A stretch of DNA of 24,386 nt from an uncultured Oscillospiraceae bacterium (GCA_910587135.1 CAJULF010000040.1:1-24386); one strand, 5' to 3'; positions 7,748-15,528 are shown, counted from the first letter of the stretch. The notes: a model not told the origin generated them from the letters alone. Numbers and translations: made by a program.

Positions 7748-7890
7748 TTTTTGCTCCGTAAAATAAAAATTTCCTCAAATAATGTACTATTAAAAGCGAC
7801 TTTCGCACCGCGCGGAACAAGTCCGCGCCAGTCCGCCGCGAAAACTCCTCTTAGCTGCGTTTTCACAGCGGCTTGAAAAATTTGCCGCTC
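7748..7890 (-). promoter_or_regulatory. Structured 5' leader of azlCD (candidate)
   Basis: About 140 nt separate the predicted transcription start from azlC. The stretch can form hairpins: GCGGC/GCCGC at 7870-7890 around a T-rich loop, and GCGCGGA/TCCGCGC (7 bp) at 7811-7829. It has no T-box motif and no recognisable riboswitch core. The composition is GC-rich compared with the AT-rich 40 bases just before azlC. Its function is unknown. Confidence 0.35.
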
Positions 7891-7895
7891 CGTTT

Positions 7896-7924
7896 ATTTT
7901 ACCACATTTATTCGTTGATGTCAA
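7896..7924 (-). promoter_or_regulatory. Sigma-A promoter of azlCD
   Basis: On the minus strand TTGACA (7919-7924) is followed after exactly 17 bases by TAAAAT (7896-7901). It lies just downstream of the terminator at 7940-7972 and points toward azlC. Confidence 0.7.
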
Positions 7925-7939
7925 GTTAGAACCAAGAAA

Positions 7940-7972
7940 TAAGAGGTAAGATGTGAAAAATCTTACCTCTTA
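7940..7972 (-). terminator. Hairpin terminator after the basic-protein gene
   Basis: A perfect 13-bp stem, TAAGAGGTAAGAT with ATCTTACCTCTTA, has a 7-base loop. It begins a few bases past the stop codon of the minus-strand gene at 7979-9034. The following minus-strand sequence ATTTCTTGG is only moderately T-rich, so termination may be partial. The stem also insulates the azlCD promoter. Confidence 0.65.
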
Positions 7973-7978
7973 CCTATA

Positions 7979-9034
7979 TCAAGCCTTTTTATTCATCTTG
8001 TAGATATGGGATACTATCGCCATTTCGCGCCCCGTGCTGTATACGCTTTTAGCGCGCGACCGCATGACCTTTTTTGCCTCGGGAGTAGCCATAACCTGCG
8101 CCACGGTTCTCTTTCCGTCACCGGGAGTCTTTTTAGACTTCTTCTTTTTTCTGCGGGCTTTGAGCTTCTCGCGTTGCTCCGCGCGCTTTTCCCTTTCGTA
8201 CTTCTTTGCCTTGGCAAGGTCGCGGTTGACCTTATTCACCTCTGCAACAGTGGGCAGACGGTTATACTCCCCCGAGCGCGTGAAATCGCGGATCTCATTC
8301 TCCAGCGCGGCATTTAGCCCCGCAATGCCGCCTATCCCTCCGCCGTTCTTAGCCGCTTTTTTAAGCTCTGACAGTGCTGAAAGCGCGTTTGACAGACGCA
8401 TGCCGTTCACCTGATCCTTAGTGCGGCAGCTTTTCAAAGTATACCGATATATCCTGCGCTGGGTTTCCTGCTGCTGATACTGCGAATAGGTATTCGGATC
8501 GCGCTTGGCAAGATACTGCTGCTCCGCGGGGGTGAGCTTCTTTCCCATATACAGTTTGGCGCGGATAGAGCTTAAATTTGAGTCGTTTGCCTTGTCGTTC
8601 TCCCTCTCGCCGAAAAGCGAATCCAGCTTTTCCATCTGCTCTTTGACCATTTCCGCAATGGACTTTTTTGTATCCTCCTCGCCGTTTCCGGTATCGGTCT
8701 TTTCCGTTTCCCGCGCATTCTGAGAATACTGCGTTTCCCGCTTATCCGCCGCATTTGCGGCTTTAGCGTTCTCGGAGTCGCCCGAAGCGCTCTTTAAGGC
8801 GTTCGCACTACCATCAGCACTGCCGAACAGAGCCTCTTCGGCGGTTCGCAAAGCTTTTTCCGCGTCGTTGACCGCCTCGCGGAGCTGTGCATTGAAATTC
8901 TCCTTGCTTGAACGCTTAAAGCTGTCGCGCTTATCCGCTGTAAAATTCCCCGCTTCTTTCTTAATCTCTATCTTTCGCTGCGCGCTGTATGATTTAACAT
9001 AAGCGTCGATTTTTCCTATACTCGTAAAATCCAT
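7979..9034 (-). CDS. Basic, largely disordered protein of unknown function
   Basis: This 351-residue protein belongs to no family I can name. I chose the ATG at 9034 (MDFTSIGKID) because AGGTGA is well spaced before it; a TTG 18 bases upstream is less likely. Residues about 40-150 are low-complexity and rich in Ala, Glu, Lys, Asp and Ser, with helix or coiled-coil potential. A better-ordered block at about 155-250 reads YMGKKLTPAEQQYLAKRDP, then RIYRYTLKSCRTKDQV and a Leu/Ala helix. A very basic stretch at about 275-305 contains KARRKKKKSKK, followed by a Lys/Arg-rich tail. No signal peptide or TM segment is present. Nucleic-acid binding is possible from charge alone. It appears monocistronic, with a weak -10 (TATAAT, minus strand, 9148-9153) upstream and a hairpin terminator downstream. 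Confidence 0.7.
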   Translation of the reverse strand: MDFTSIGKIDAYVKSYSAQRKIEIKKEAGNFTADKRDSFKRSSKENFNAQLREAVNDAEKALRTAEEALFGSADGSANALKSASGDSENAKAANAADKRETQYSQNARETEKTDTGNGEEDTKKSIAEMVKEQMEKLDSLFGERENDKANDSNLSSIRAKLYMGKKLTPAEQQYLAKRDPNTYSQYQQQETQRRIYRYTLKSCRTKDQVNGMRLSNALSALSELKKAAKNGGGIGGIAGLNAALENEIRDFTRSGEYNRLPTVAEVNKVNRDLAKAKKYEREKRAEQREKLKARRKKKKSKKTPGDGKRTVAQVMATPEAKKVMRSRAKSVYSTGREMAIVSHIYKMNKKA

Positions 9035-9239
9035 AATAATCACCTGTTTCAAAAATTTTCCGCACCGTTAAGCTTTGTATGCCCGCCGCGCCGAATAAGA
9101 CGCACTTTATCACAGCGAAGAGACATAGTTAAAGTTATACTTTTATTATTATATCGTCACTTTTTAACAAAACTTTAGCAAAAAACGGAAAATTTTCTCC
9201 CTTTAATTCTGACAACTTACGCTGCCTTTTGCCCAAAAA

Positions 9240-9469
9240 TGCGCCGCTTTGCGGCGCATCAGACTGTATATAAAGGTTGACCCAAAGCGGATTATTAAAA
9301 AAATTTCAAAATTTCCGCAAGCACGCGCCGTTCGCTTCGCTCACTCCGCGCGTTTGCGGAAACCGGTCATAATTTGCTGCACAAATTATGACGCTTTTTG
9401 AAATTTCATGCGCCGACATTGCGCTGCAATAGGCTTTTTCTGCAAACTGATGCGCCGCAAAGCGGCGCA
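9240..9469 (-). repeat. Structured intergenic repeat, copy A, with 23-bp TIRs
   Basis: This is a reverse-oriented copy of the six-member family. On the minus strand it reads TCAGTTTGCAGAAAAAGCC, GAAATTTCAAAAAG, a hairpin GTCATAATTTG/CAAATTATGAC, then CGGTTTCC. A second hairpin TTTCCGCAA/TTGCGGAAA follows, then TTTTGAAATTT and GGTCAACCTTTATATACAG. The whole is bounded by perfect 23-bp inverted repeats at 9240-9262 and 9447-9469, each containing a GCGCCGC/GCGGCGC hairpin. The interval 9053-9239 to its right holds only the likely promoter region of the basic-protein gene. Confidence 0.8.
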
Positions 9470-9479
9470 CCGTAATTTC

Positions 9480-10289
9480 TTATTGTCCCTCTTCCTTGGC
9501 AAGCAGCATTCTGTCGTTGTTCAGCTTTGTGCCGCTTACCTCCTCGAACTTGAGCAGCAGCTCCTCAACCGTAAGGTTCTTCTTTGCGTCACCCTTGACA
9601 TCGTAAATGATCTTTCCGTTGTTCATCATTATAAGACGGTTTCCGTGCTTGATGGCGTCCGCCATATTGTGGGTCACCATCATGGCGGTTAAGTTGTTTT
9701 CCGCGATTATCTTGTCCGAAAGCTCCAGAACCTTTGCGGCGGTTTTGGGGTCAAGAGCCGCGGTGTGCTCGTCCAGCAGAAGTATATCGGGCTTTTTGAG
9801 AGTAGCCATCAACAGCGTGAGAGCCTGACGCTGACCGCCCGAAAGCAGACCGACTTTTGTGGACATTCTGTCCTCCAGACCAAGACCAAGCATTTTCAGC
9901 AGCTCGTGATACTCCTCGCGCTCCCTGCGCGTAATCCCCCATGAAAGCCCCCTCGGCTTACCCCTGCGCGCCGCAAGAGCAAGATTTTCCTGTATCTCCA
10001 TGGTAGCCGCCGTGCCCGTCATTGGGTCCTGAAACACGCGCCCGATAAATCCCGCGCGCTTATGCTCGGGAAGTCCCACAACATTTTTCCCGTTGATATA
10101 TATCGCGCCGTCGTCAATGGGCCACACGCCTGCCACGGCGTTGAGCGTGGTGGATTTTCCCGCGCCGTTTCCGCCGATAATCGTAACGAAGTCCCCATCC
10201 TCCAGTGTGATGGTAACGCCGTTAAGCGCCTTTCTCTCGTTTACCGTTCCGAGATTGAAAGTCTTTTTTACATCGATAAGCTCAAGCAT
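9480..10289 (-). CDS. ABC transporter ATPase, TrpXYZ-type importer
   Basis: This 269-residue ATP-binding subunit has Walker A GGNGAGKST (39-47), the signature LSGGQRQALTLLMA, Walker B DILLLDEHTAALD and the switch His in MVTHNM. Insertions and sequence resemble the ATPases paired with PF04392-type binding proteins (TrpZ-like). It energises import through the upstream permease. Its ATG overlaps the permease stop by 8 bases (ATGCTTGA), a coupled junction. The gene ends 11 bases before structured repeat copy A, which may act as the operon's 3' structure. Confidence 0.92.
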   Translation of the reverse strand: MLELIDVKKTFNLGTVNERKALNGVTITLEDGDFVTIIGGNGAGKSTTLNAVAGVWPIDDGAIYINGKNVVGLPEHKRAGFIGRVFQDPMTGTAATMEIQENLALAARRGKPRGLSWGITRREREEYHELLKMLGLGLEDRMSTKVGLLSGGQRQALTLLMATLKKPDILLLDEHTAALDPKTAAKVLELSDKIIAENNLTAMMVTHNMADAIKHGNRLIMMNNGKIIYDVKGDAKKNLTVEELLLKFEEVSGTKLNNDRMLLAKEEGQ

Positions 10290-11253
10290 CCTTCGGCGCT
10301 CCTTTCCTTAGGGAATTTTTCGCCGCCCGCCTGAAAGAGGTCTTGGCGCTTTTCCGCAGATATGGAACGGCAAGGAATATGATAACCACCACCGCCGAGA
10401 ACAGCTTGTTGTTCTGCGAGGGAAGTCCGATAATAGTAACTATCTGAAGCACCACGAAGTAGATGATACCGCCTATCGCGGTAAACGCGAGCCGTGCCAC
10501 AAAATTAAAACGCTTTCCGAAGATGACCGTTCCCAGCACATCGCCGATAATTACCGCCGCCAGACCGATAACAATAGCGCCGCGCGACATATTTACGTCC
10601 GCGTTGCCCTGATATTGAGCAAGAAGCGCTCCCGAAAGCCCGACAAGACCGTTTGAGAGAACCAGCGCGATAACGGTGGACTTCTTTGTGCTTATGCTCT
10701 GCGCTCTTGCCATATTCTGATTGCAGCCCGTCGCGCGGATAGTAAAGCCGTATTCCGTGCCAAAGAACCAATACAGCGCCGCAATAATGACCGCCACTAT
10801 AACAAAAATCTTGACAAGCGCCAGAATTATCGTTACCGGCGAGTTGCCTATAACGTTTACCTCGCGCGATGACACTATCAGAGAGTATTTGTCAACGCTG
10901 ACCGGGCGGTTTGACTGCCCCATGATATCAAGGTTTATCGAGTACAGCGCCATCTGTGTCAATATGCTCGCCAGTATCCCCGGTATACCCAGAAGGGTGT
11001 TAAGCAGACCCGTTATAAGCCCCGCCAGACACCCTGCTATAAACGCGCACACTATCGCCAGCCACACGGGGCAGCCGTTGGTGATGAGCATAACGCACAC
11101 AGCGCCGCCCGTTGCCATAGAGCCGTCTACGGTAAGGTCGGCGAAATCCAGTATTTTATAGGTAATAAACACACCTATCGCGAGAATTCCCCATATCAGT
11201 CCCTGTGATATGTTTCCGGGCATCGCGTTGACAAATGTCGTAAGCTGAGTCAT
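10282..11253 (-). CDS. ABC transporter permease, TrpXYZ-type importer
   Basis: This 323-residue protein of the BPD_transp_2 (LivH/RbsC-like) superfamily has about eight hydrophobic segments. Typical stretches are GLIWGILAIGVFITYKILDF, ADLTVDGSMATGGA, GLLNTLLGIPGILASILTQM and RATGCNQNMARAQSI, the last being the cytoplasmic coupling loop. This subtype is the channel partner of TrpX-like binding proteins, assigned to tryptophan or other aromatic amino-acid uptake in streptococci. The C-terminus is basic (RKSAKTSFRRAAKNSLRKG). It lies 93 bp after the binding-protein gene, across a hairpin at 11284-11328, and overlaps the ATPase gene. Confidence 0.92.
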   Translation of the reverse strand: MTQLTTFVNAMPGNISQGLIWGILAIGVFITYKILDFADLTVDGSMATGGAVCVMLITNGCPVWLAIVCAFIAGCLAGLITGLLNTLLGIPGILASILTQMALYSINLDIMGQSNRPVSVDKYSLIVSSREVNVIGNSPVTIILALVKIFVIVAVIIAALYWFFGTEYGFTIRATGCNQNMARAQSISTKKSTVIALVLSNGLVGLSGALLAQYQGNADVNMSRGAIVIGLAAVIIGDVLGTVIFGKRFNFVARLAFTAIGGIIYFVVLQIVTIIGLPSQNNKLFSAVVVIIFLAVPYLRKSAKTSFRRAAKNSLRKGAPKDA

Positions 11254-11283
11254 TTTCTTCTCCTGTTAAACAGCCGCGCTCTA

Positions 11284-11328
11284 ACGGCAAAGCGGGGAAC
11301 AGACTTTTGATCCGCGCCCCGTTGCCGT
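11284..11328 (-). other. Intercistronic hairpin between binding protein and permease
   Basis: ACGGCAA-AG-CGGGG (11284-11297) pairs with CCCCG-TTGCCGT (11317-11328) across a 2-base bulge. There is no T-run after it on the minus strand. Such hairpins commonly protect the 3' end of the abundant binding-protein message and lower expression of downstream transporter genes. That role is inferred here. Confidence 0.6.
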
Positions 11329-11346
11329 AAAAACCGGTAATGCTTG

Positions 11347-12324
11347 TTATTCCTCCGAAGCTACAGCTTCATATCCCTCGGGGGGAGTGATGTCGAGCTC
11401 GTTGCATATCTCCGCATTATACATCTTGACAAACTGCGGAGCGAACGCGATATCCATATCGCCCGCCTTGGTGCCGTTTACAAGAATGTCGTATGCCATC
11501 TCGCCCGCCTTATAGCCGATATCATAGTAGCTGATGGAAAGCGTGGCAACGCCGCAGCCCTTGCATATACCCTCTTCGCCCGCGATAACGGGTATCTTGG
11601 CGGGAACAACAACGTTTCTTATCGTTTCCGCTGCATTGGCGAGGGTATTGTCGGTGGGAATGTAAAGAACGTCGCACTCGCCAACCGCCGTTGTGGCAAC
11701 AGCCTGTATCTCGTTGGAATCCGCAACGGAATACTCCTTATAGGCAATTCCGTCCGCCTCAAGCTCCGCCTTGAACAGATCCACCTGATACTTGGAGTTA
11801 GCCTCTGCCGAGCAGTAGATAATGCCTACCTGCTTAACATCGGGAAACAGCTCCACGAGCATGTCCTCCTGACCGTCGATGGGAGCGAGGTCGGACGTGC
11901 CTGTAACGTTGTCGAATGTCTTGTCGGCCCAGTCGTCGATACCCATTGCCACAGCATAGCTGGTTATGGATGTTCCCACAATCGGAATGGAATTGGTAGC
12001 GGAAGCGGCAGCCTGAAGCGCACCTGTGGCGTTCGCAAGTATAAGGTCTACATTACCCGAAACGAAAGTGTTGCATATAGTTGTGCAGTTTGTCATCTCA
12101 TTCTGCGCATTCTGCTCGTTGAACTTTACGTTTTCCTCACCAAGCTTCTCGGTAAGAGCCGCCATAAAGCCTTCGGTCGCAGCGTCGAGCGCGGGGTGCT
12201 CTACCAACTGGCAAATGCCGATATTGTATACCTTATCGCCGGAACCGTCGCCCTTACAAGCGGTCAATGTCGCAGTAAGAGCCGCAGCAGCCACTATCGC
12301 CGCAAAAATTCTTTTTAACTTCAT
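11347..12324 (-). CDS. ABC substrate-binding lipoprotein, TrpX-like
   Basis: This 325-residue lipoprotein has a basic start (MKLKRIF), a hydrophobic core and a lipobox LTAC with Cys23 as the lipidated residue. The mature part begins NIGICQLVEHPALDAATEGF and resembles the ABC_sub_bind (PF04392) family found with TrpXYZ-type systems. It should capture the ligand outside the membrane for the permease and ATPase encoded downstream. Family-level knowledge and the Trp-Trp leader ORF upstream favour tryptophan; the ligand cannot be read from the sequence. AAAGGAG precedes the ATG. It is the first full gene of the operon. Confidence 0.9.
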   Translation of the reverse strand: MKLKRIFAAIVAAAALTATLTACKGDGSGDKVYNIGICQLVEHPALDAATEGFMAALTEKLGEENVKFNEQNAQNEMTNCTTICNTFVSGNVDLILANATGALQAAASATNSIPIVGTSITSYAVAMGIDDWADKTFDNVTGTSDLAPIDGQEDMLVELFPDVKQVGIIYCSAEANSKYQVDLFKAELEADGIAYKEYSVADSNEIQAVATTAVGECDVLYIPTDNTLANAAETIRNVVVPAKIPVIAGEEGICKGCGVATLSISYYDIGYKAGEMAYDILVNGTKAGDMDIAFAPQFVKMYNAEICNELDITPPEGYEAVASEE

Positions 12325-12339
12325 AATTTTCTCCTTTGT

Positions 12340-12411
12340 TCATAAAACAGTGTCATTTTCTAAAAAAACCGCGGGCTGTTTCACGCAGATCCACCAAAAA
12401 AACGTTTTCAT
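12340..12411 (-). CDS. Leader ORF with tandem Trp codons (candidate attenuator peptide)
   Basis: A 23-codon ORF lies inside the importer's 5' leader. It begins MKTFFWWICV and has TGG TGG as codons 6 and 7. Its ATG is at 12409-12411 and its TGA at 12340-12342, with the binding-protein ribosome site starting almost immediately after. Directly behind the Trp codons a short hairpin CTGCG/CGCGG is followed by seven T residues, a potential attenuator. No strong ribosome site is visible before the ATG. A leader peptide rich in the regulating amino acid is the classical mark of attenuation, and the importer's family is linked to tryptophan. Function is inferred. Confidence 0.5.
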   Translation of the reverse strand: MKTFFWWICVKQPAVFLENDTVL

Positions 12412-12451
12412 TTTAACGCTTTACGTTCCCAAAGTCCGCAAGCTACAAAAT

Positions 12452-12480
12452 ATTATATCATATTCTTTGTAAAATGACAA
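12452..12480 (-). promoter_or_regulatory. Sigma-A promoter of the TrpXYZ-like operon
   Basis: On the minus strand TTGTCA (12475-12480), 17 bases and TATAAT (12452-12457) form a near-consensus promoter. Transcription should begin near 12445, giving a leader of about 120 nt that contains the Trp-Trp ORF. No T-box sequence is present in this leader. Confidence 0.8.
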
Positions 12481-12611
12481 TCTGTTTGACCGCATTTTTT
12501 TGAATTTTTGCGGAATTTTGTGGAAAATGCAAAAAAATCCGTCGCCCCTTCTGAATATTTTAAACAATTTTCTCCGTCCGATGCGTCATACAGAATAATC
12601 CGCTTATACAG

Positions 12612-12640
12612 CCATATTTCGGACGAGTCACGCATAGTAT
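12612..12640 (+). promoter_or_regulatory. Possible SigE promoter of the TIGR04086-ylbJ operon
   Basis: CCATATT (12612-12618), 14 bases and CATAGTAT (12633-12640) match the Bacillus SigE consensus KMATATT-N14-CATACAHT at 6 of 7 and 6 of 8 positions. In B. subtilis ylbJ belongs to the SigE (mother-cell) regulon, so the position is meaningful. It lies 74 bp upstream of the first start codon. Confidence 0.45.
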
Positions 12641-12713
12641 AGGTTGACGGAGGCGGTTCGGAATGCTCGTCCCGACCGCCGTCCCCGATATTTCACGCGA
12701 AAGGCGGAATATT

Positions 12714-13085
12714 ATGAGAAAAAAGAAAAAATCCCCTGCCGCTCCGTTTGCTGCGGGAATGATTTGCGGCGGCACGGCGGCTCTCATCACCGTGGCGCTG
12801 GGTGCGCTGCTGCTCTCGCTTTTTGGCGCTTCCGCGGGGGCGGCCGGAGCGGCGGCAATCGCCGCCTCGGCTGTCGGCAGCTTTGTATGCGGCAGGACCG
12901 CGGGAATAATACGCCGCCGCGACGGTCTTAAGATAGGCGCTTTGTGCGGAGCGCTGTTTTTTATTCCGCTGCTGCTTTTATCCCTTATTTTCGGAACGGC
13001 GGGCAGCTTTCTGCTGCCGATAAAGGCGCTTATCTGTCTTGCGTTTGCCGCCGCGGGGGGAGTTGCGGGAGTAAACAAGGAATAA
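12714..13085 (+). CDS. TIGR04086-like small membrane protein
   Basis: This 123-residue protein starts at MRKKKKSPAA, where AAAGGCGG gives a ribosome site; an upstream ATG at 12663 has none. It has four hydrophobic segments (FAAGMICGGTAALITVALGA, LFGASAGAAGAAAIAASAVG, GALCGALFFIPLLLLSLIFG and LPIKALICLAFAAAGGVAGV). Small size, a basic N-terminus and a Gly/Ala-rich four-helix layout match the YrzE/TIGR04086 family of clostridial and bacillar membrane proteins of unknown function. It lies 15 bp before ylbJ, so cotranscription is likely. Confidence 0.65.
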   Translation: MRKKKKSPAAPFAAGMICGGTAALITVALGALLLSLFGASAGAAGAAAIAASAVGSFVCGRTAGIIRRRDGLKIGALCGALFFIPLLLLSLIFGTAGSFLLPIKALICLAFAAAGGVAGVNKE

Positions 13086-13100
13086 CAGCGGAGGAAGAAC

Positions 13101-14195
13101 ATGAAATATTTTCTTGCGGCGCTGTCCGCGGCGGCGGGAGCGCTTATTCTGCTTAACCCCGAAACGGTTTCCGGATCGGTGTCGGGTGCTGTCCGTGACT
13201 GTCTTGAGGTAATAGTTCCGTCGCTTTTCGCGTTTACCGTGCTGGCGATATGGCTTCAGTCGAGCGGTCTGTACAGGCTGCTTCTGCGCCCGATAACCCT
13301 GCCGCTTTCCCGTCTGCTGCGTATGGACGAGGAGCTTTGCGCGGTTATAGTGCTGGGCAATATCGGAGGTTATCCCGTGGGAGCGAAGCTGCTGTCACGG
13401 CTAACCTCAGAAAACCGCATTTCGCGGGAAGACGCGGGCAGGATGCTGTGCTGCTGCTTCGGCAGCGGGCCATCGTTCGTTATCGGTATAGTGGGAGTAA
13501 AGATTTTCGGCAGCGCGGCGGCGGGACTGGCGATTTTTGCCGCATGCTTCTGCTCTTCGCTTATAATAGCTGCCGCGGTGCGTCTGAAAGGGGAAATAAC
13601 GCTCAGAGAAAGCCGCTCCTCGTTCCGCTTTAACGCGGAGTGCTTTACCGATTCCGTAATGAGCGCCGCTCGGGTCATGTTCACCGTATGCGTGATGATA
13701 ACCGCGTTTGCCGTGATTTTTTCGCTTATGGATATTCTGGGAATTACCTCGGCGGCAAGCGGGATTTTTTCGCTTATGGGAGCCGGAGAGCTTTCCGAGA
13801 GCATTATGCCCGCGTTTCTGGAAGTCACCCGCTTAAAATCTCTCAAACCTGCCGCGGAATGGGTATTGCCGTTTTGCGCGGGAATGTTATCGTTTGGCGG
13901 AGTATGTGTGCATATTCAAGTCATGGCTGTGGCGAGAGGGATACCGCTCAAGTCTTTTATGGCGTCACGACTGCCCGCCGCGCTTCTCAGCGCTCTGCTG
14001 TCGCTGCCCGCTCTGCTGCTTCCCCAGCCCGCCGCCGAAGCGCTGTCGCCCGCCGCTGAAGTGCGTCCGTTTTCCGCGAGCGCGCTTATTTCAGCCTGTG
14101 TGCTTATCATGTGCGGAATACTGCTGGCAGGGAAAAAGGATAAAAGCAAACAGAGCAAAACGGGATTTGCGGCAAAACGCGGAAAATTTCGATAA
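13101..14195 (+). CDS. ylbJ: YlbJ-type sporulation integral membrane protein
   Basis: This 364-residue polytopic protein has the nucleoside-recognition/Gate-domain features of YlbJ. These are VIVPSLFAFTVLAIWL, GNIGGYPVGAKLLSRL with the conserved GGYPVGAK, and CFGSGPSFVIGIVG, matching the family's SGP motif. Later helices include LPFCAGMLSFGGVCVHIQVM. YlbJ is made in the mother cell during sporulation and is needed for spore resistance; its transported substrate is not known. GGAGGAAG lies before the ATG. The C-terminal tail is very basic (KKDKSKQSKTGFAAKRGKFR). A possible SigE promoter lies upstream of the two-gene unit. Confidence 0.88.
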   Translation: MKYFLAALSAAAGALILLNPETVSGSVSGAVRDCLEVIVPSLFAFTVLAIWLQSSGLYRLLLRPITLPLSRLLRMDEELCAVIVLGNIGGYPVGAKLLSRLTSENRISREDAGRMLCCCFGSGPSFVIGIVGVKIFGSAAAGLAIFAACFCSSLIIAAAVRLKGEITLRESRSSFRFNAECFTDSVMSAARVMFTVCVMITAFAVIFSLMDILGITSAASGIFSLMGAGELSESIMPAFLEVTRLKSLKPAAEWVLPFCAGMLSFGGVCVHIQVMAVARGIPLKSFMASRLPAALLSALLSLPALLLPQPAAEALSPAAEVRPFSASALISACVLIMCGILLAGKKDKSKQSKTGFAAKRGKFR

Positions 14196-14263
14196 TACTC
14201 TTGATTTTGAAACGGCGTGGTGGTATAATAATAAAAAAAGCTTTTGAAAAGCCGAACAAATTT

Positions 14264-14449
14264 CAGACTCAGTCTGTAGAAAAATCCTATTTGCCACGCA
14301 ATGTCGGCGCATGAAATTTCAAAAAGTCGTGCGTTTGCGAACGCAAACGCACGCGGTTTCCGTTAGGCATGCGGAACGGAGTATGACTAACGGAAATTTT
14401 GAAATTTTTTTAAATAATTCACCCTTGGTCAACCTCTATATACAGTCTG
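14264..14449 (+). repeat. Structured intergenic repeat, copy B
   Basis: This is the clearest copy. AAATTTCAAAA (14314-14324) pairs with TTTTGAAATTT (14397-14407). Enclosed are a perfect 12-bp hairpin (14328-14339 with 14342-14353) and a perfect 10-bp stem TTTCCGTTAG/CTAACGGAAA (14357-14366 with 14387-14396). Only ACT- and CGG-sized linkers stay unpaired, giving a three-way junction. It ends GGTCAACCTCTATATACAGTC. It lies between ylbJ and the lipid-kinase gene, both on the plus strand. The rest of the 14196-14543 gap is the kinase leader, in which I see no clear promoter. Confidence 0.85.
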
Positions 14450-14543
14450 GAGCTTTTTCTGCAAGCCGATAGTCTAAAAAATTCAGCTTATAAATAAAAG
14501 CCGCTGCGGTGCGGTAAATTCTCTTAATCAGGAGGGATAAAGT

Positions 14544-15449
14544 ATGCCAAGAAAAAAGCTGCTGCTTGTATATAATCCGTTTTCGGGAAAGGGCGGTATA
14601 CTGCGCTCTCTGCCCGATATCATATCGCTTTTCACCGCGGACGGGTACGATGTTACGGCGCACCCGACGTCTCATTCGGGGGACGGGCGGGATTTTATCG
14701 CGGAATATGCAGGAGAATATGAACTGATATGCTCCTGCGGCGGCGACGGCATGCTGCACGAGCTTTTTAACGGTATGAGCGGTCAGCCCTCGGACAAGCG
14801 CTGCGGGTATATTCCGGCGGGAACGATGAACGATTTTGCAAGCTCCCTTAAGATACCGCGCGTTATGACGGAAGCGGCGGATATGATAGTAAGGGAGAAT
14901 TTCCGCGGGATAGACGCGGGGATATTCAACGGCTCGCGTTTTGCGTATGTTGCGGCGTTCGGCGCGTTTACCGAGGTAAGCTACTCCACGGACAGGCAGC
15001 TCAAGAGCTTTTTCGGAGCGTTCGCCTATTTCCTGGAGGGAATGAAGCTGTTTGACTTGAATTATTTTACCGAGAAATCGGCAAGGCTCACCGTGACCGC
15101 CGACGGCGAAAGCTTTGACGGGGAATTTATCTTCGGAATGGCGGGAAATACGCTCTCGGTGGCGGGGCTGACCAAAATAATTCCCTCGGACGCGGCTATG
15201 GACGACGGACTTCTGGACTGTATGTTCATAAAGCGTCCCAAGAGCCTTGCGGAGCTTGACGGTATCCGCAGCGCGGTGCTCGACCAAAGCCGCGTTTGTG
15301 ACAACGTTATAAGGCTGCGCACGGACAGGCTGACCGTGGAAAGCGAGGAAGAGATGGAATGGGATCTGGACGGCGAGTACGGCGGATGTATCACAAGAGC
15401 GGAGATATCCGTACAAAAACAGGCGCTTCTTTTAGCCGTTCCCGGATAA
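14544..15449 (+). CDS. YegS/DagK-type diacylglycerol (lipid) kinase
   Basis: This 301-residue kinase of the YegS/BmrU/DagK family has the nucleotide-binding NPFSGKG (11-17), the catalytic-domain GGDGML (66-71) and PAGTMNDFA (91-99). The beta-rich C-terminal lipid-binding half carries DAAMDDGLLDC and the WDLDGEYG motif. It phosphorylates diacylglycerol or a similar lipid at the membrane face, returning it to phospholipid synthesis; exact substrate choice in this family varies. AGGAGGGA precedes the ATG. No partner gene adjoins it: repeat copy B lies upstream and the T-box-leuA unit downstream. Confidence 0.88.
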   Translation: MPRKKLLLVYNPFSGKGGILRSLPDIISLFTADGYDVTAHPTSHSGDGRDFIAEYAGEYELICSCGGDGMLHELFNGMSGQPSDKRCGYIPAGTMNDFASSLKIPRVMTEAADMIVRENFRGIDAGIFNGSRFAYVAAFGAFTEVSYSTDRQLKSFFGAFAYFLEGMKLFDLNYFTEKSARLTVTADGESFDGEFIFGMAGNTLSVAGLTKIIPSDAAMDDGLLDCMFIKRPKSLAELDGIRSAVLDQSRVCDNVIRLRTDRLTVESEEEMEWDLDGEYGGCITRAEISVQKQALLLAVPG

Positions 15450-15528
15450 CCCGATAAAATCAGTGCGATTTGAACGTCTGTTCGCCGCGGTATTTTGTCA
15501 ATTTGCCGCGAAAAAATATTTTTTCCAC

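Noticed and set aside
7666..7866. 66-codon minus-strand frame starting in the azlC leader
   Set aside because: It overlaps the azlC start out of frame, its start has no ribosome site, and the sequence looks like structured leader.
12325..12480. T-box leader for the TrpXYZ-like operon
   Set aside because: The leader is only about 120 nt and lacks the GGGTGGNACCGCG-type sequence seen clearly ahead of leuA.
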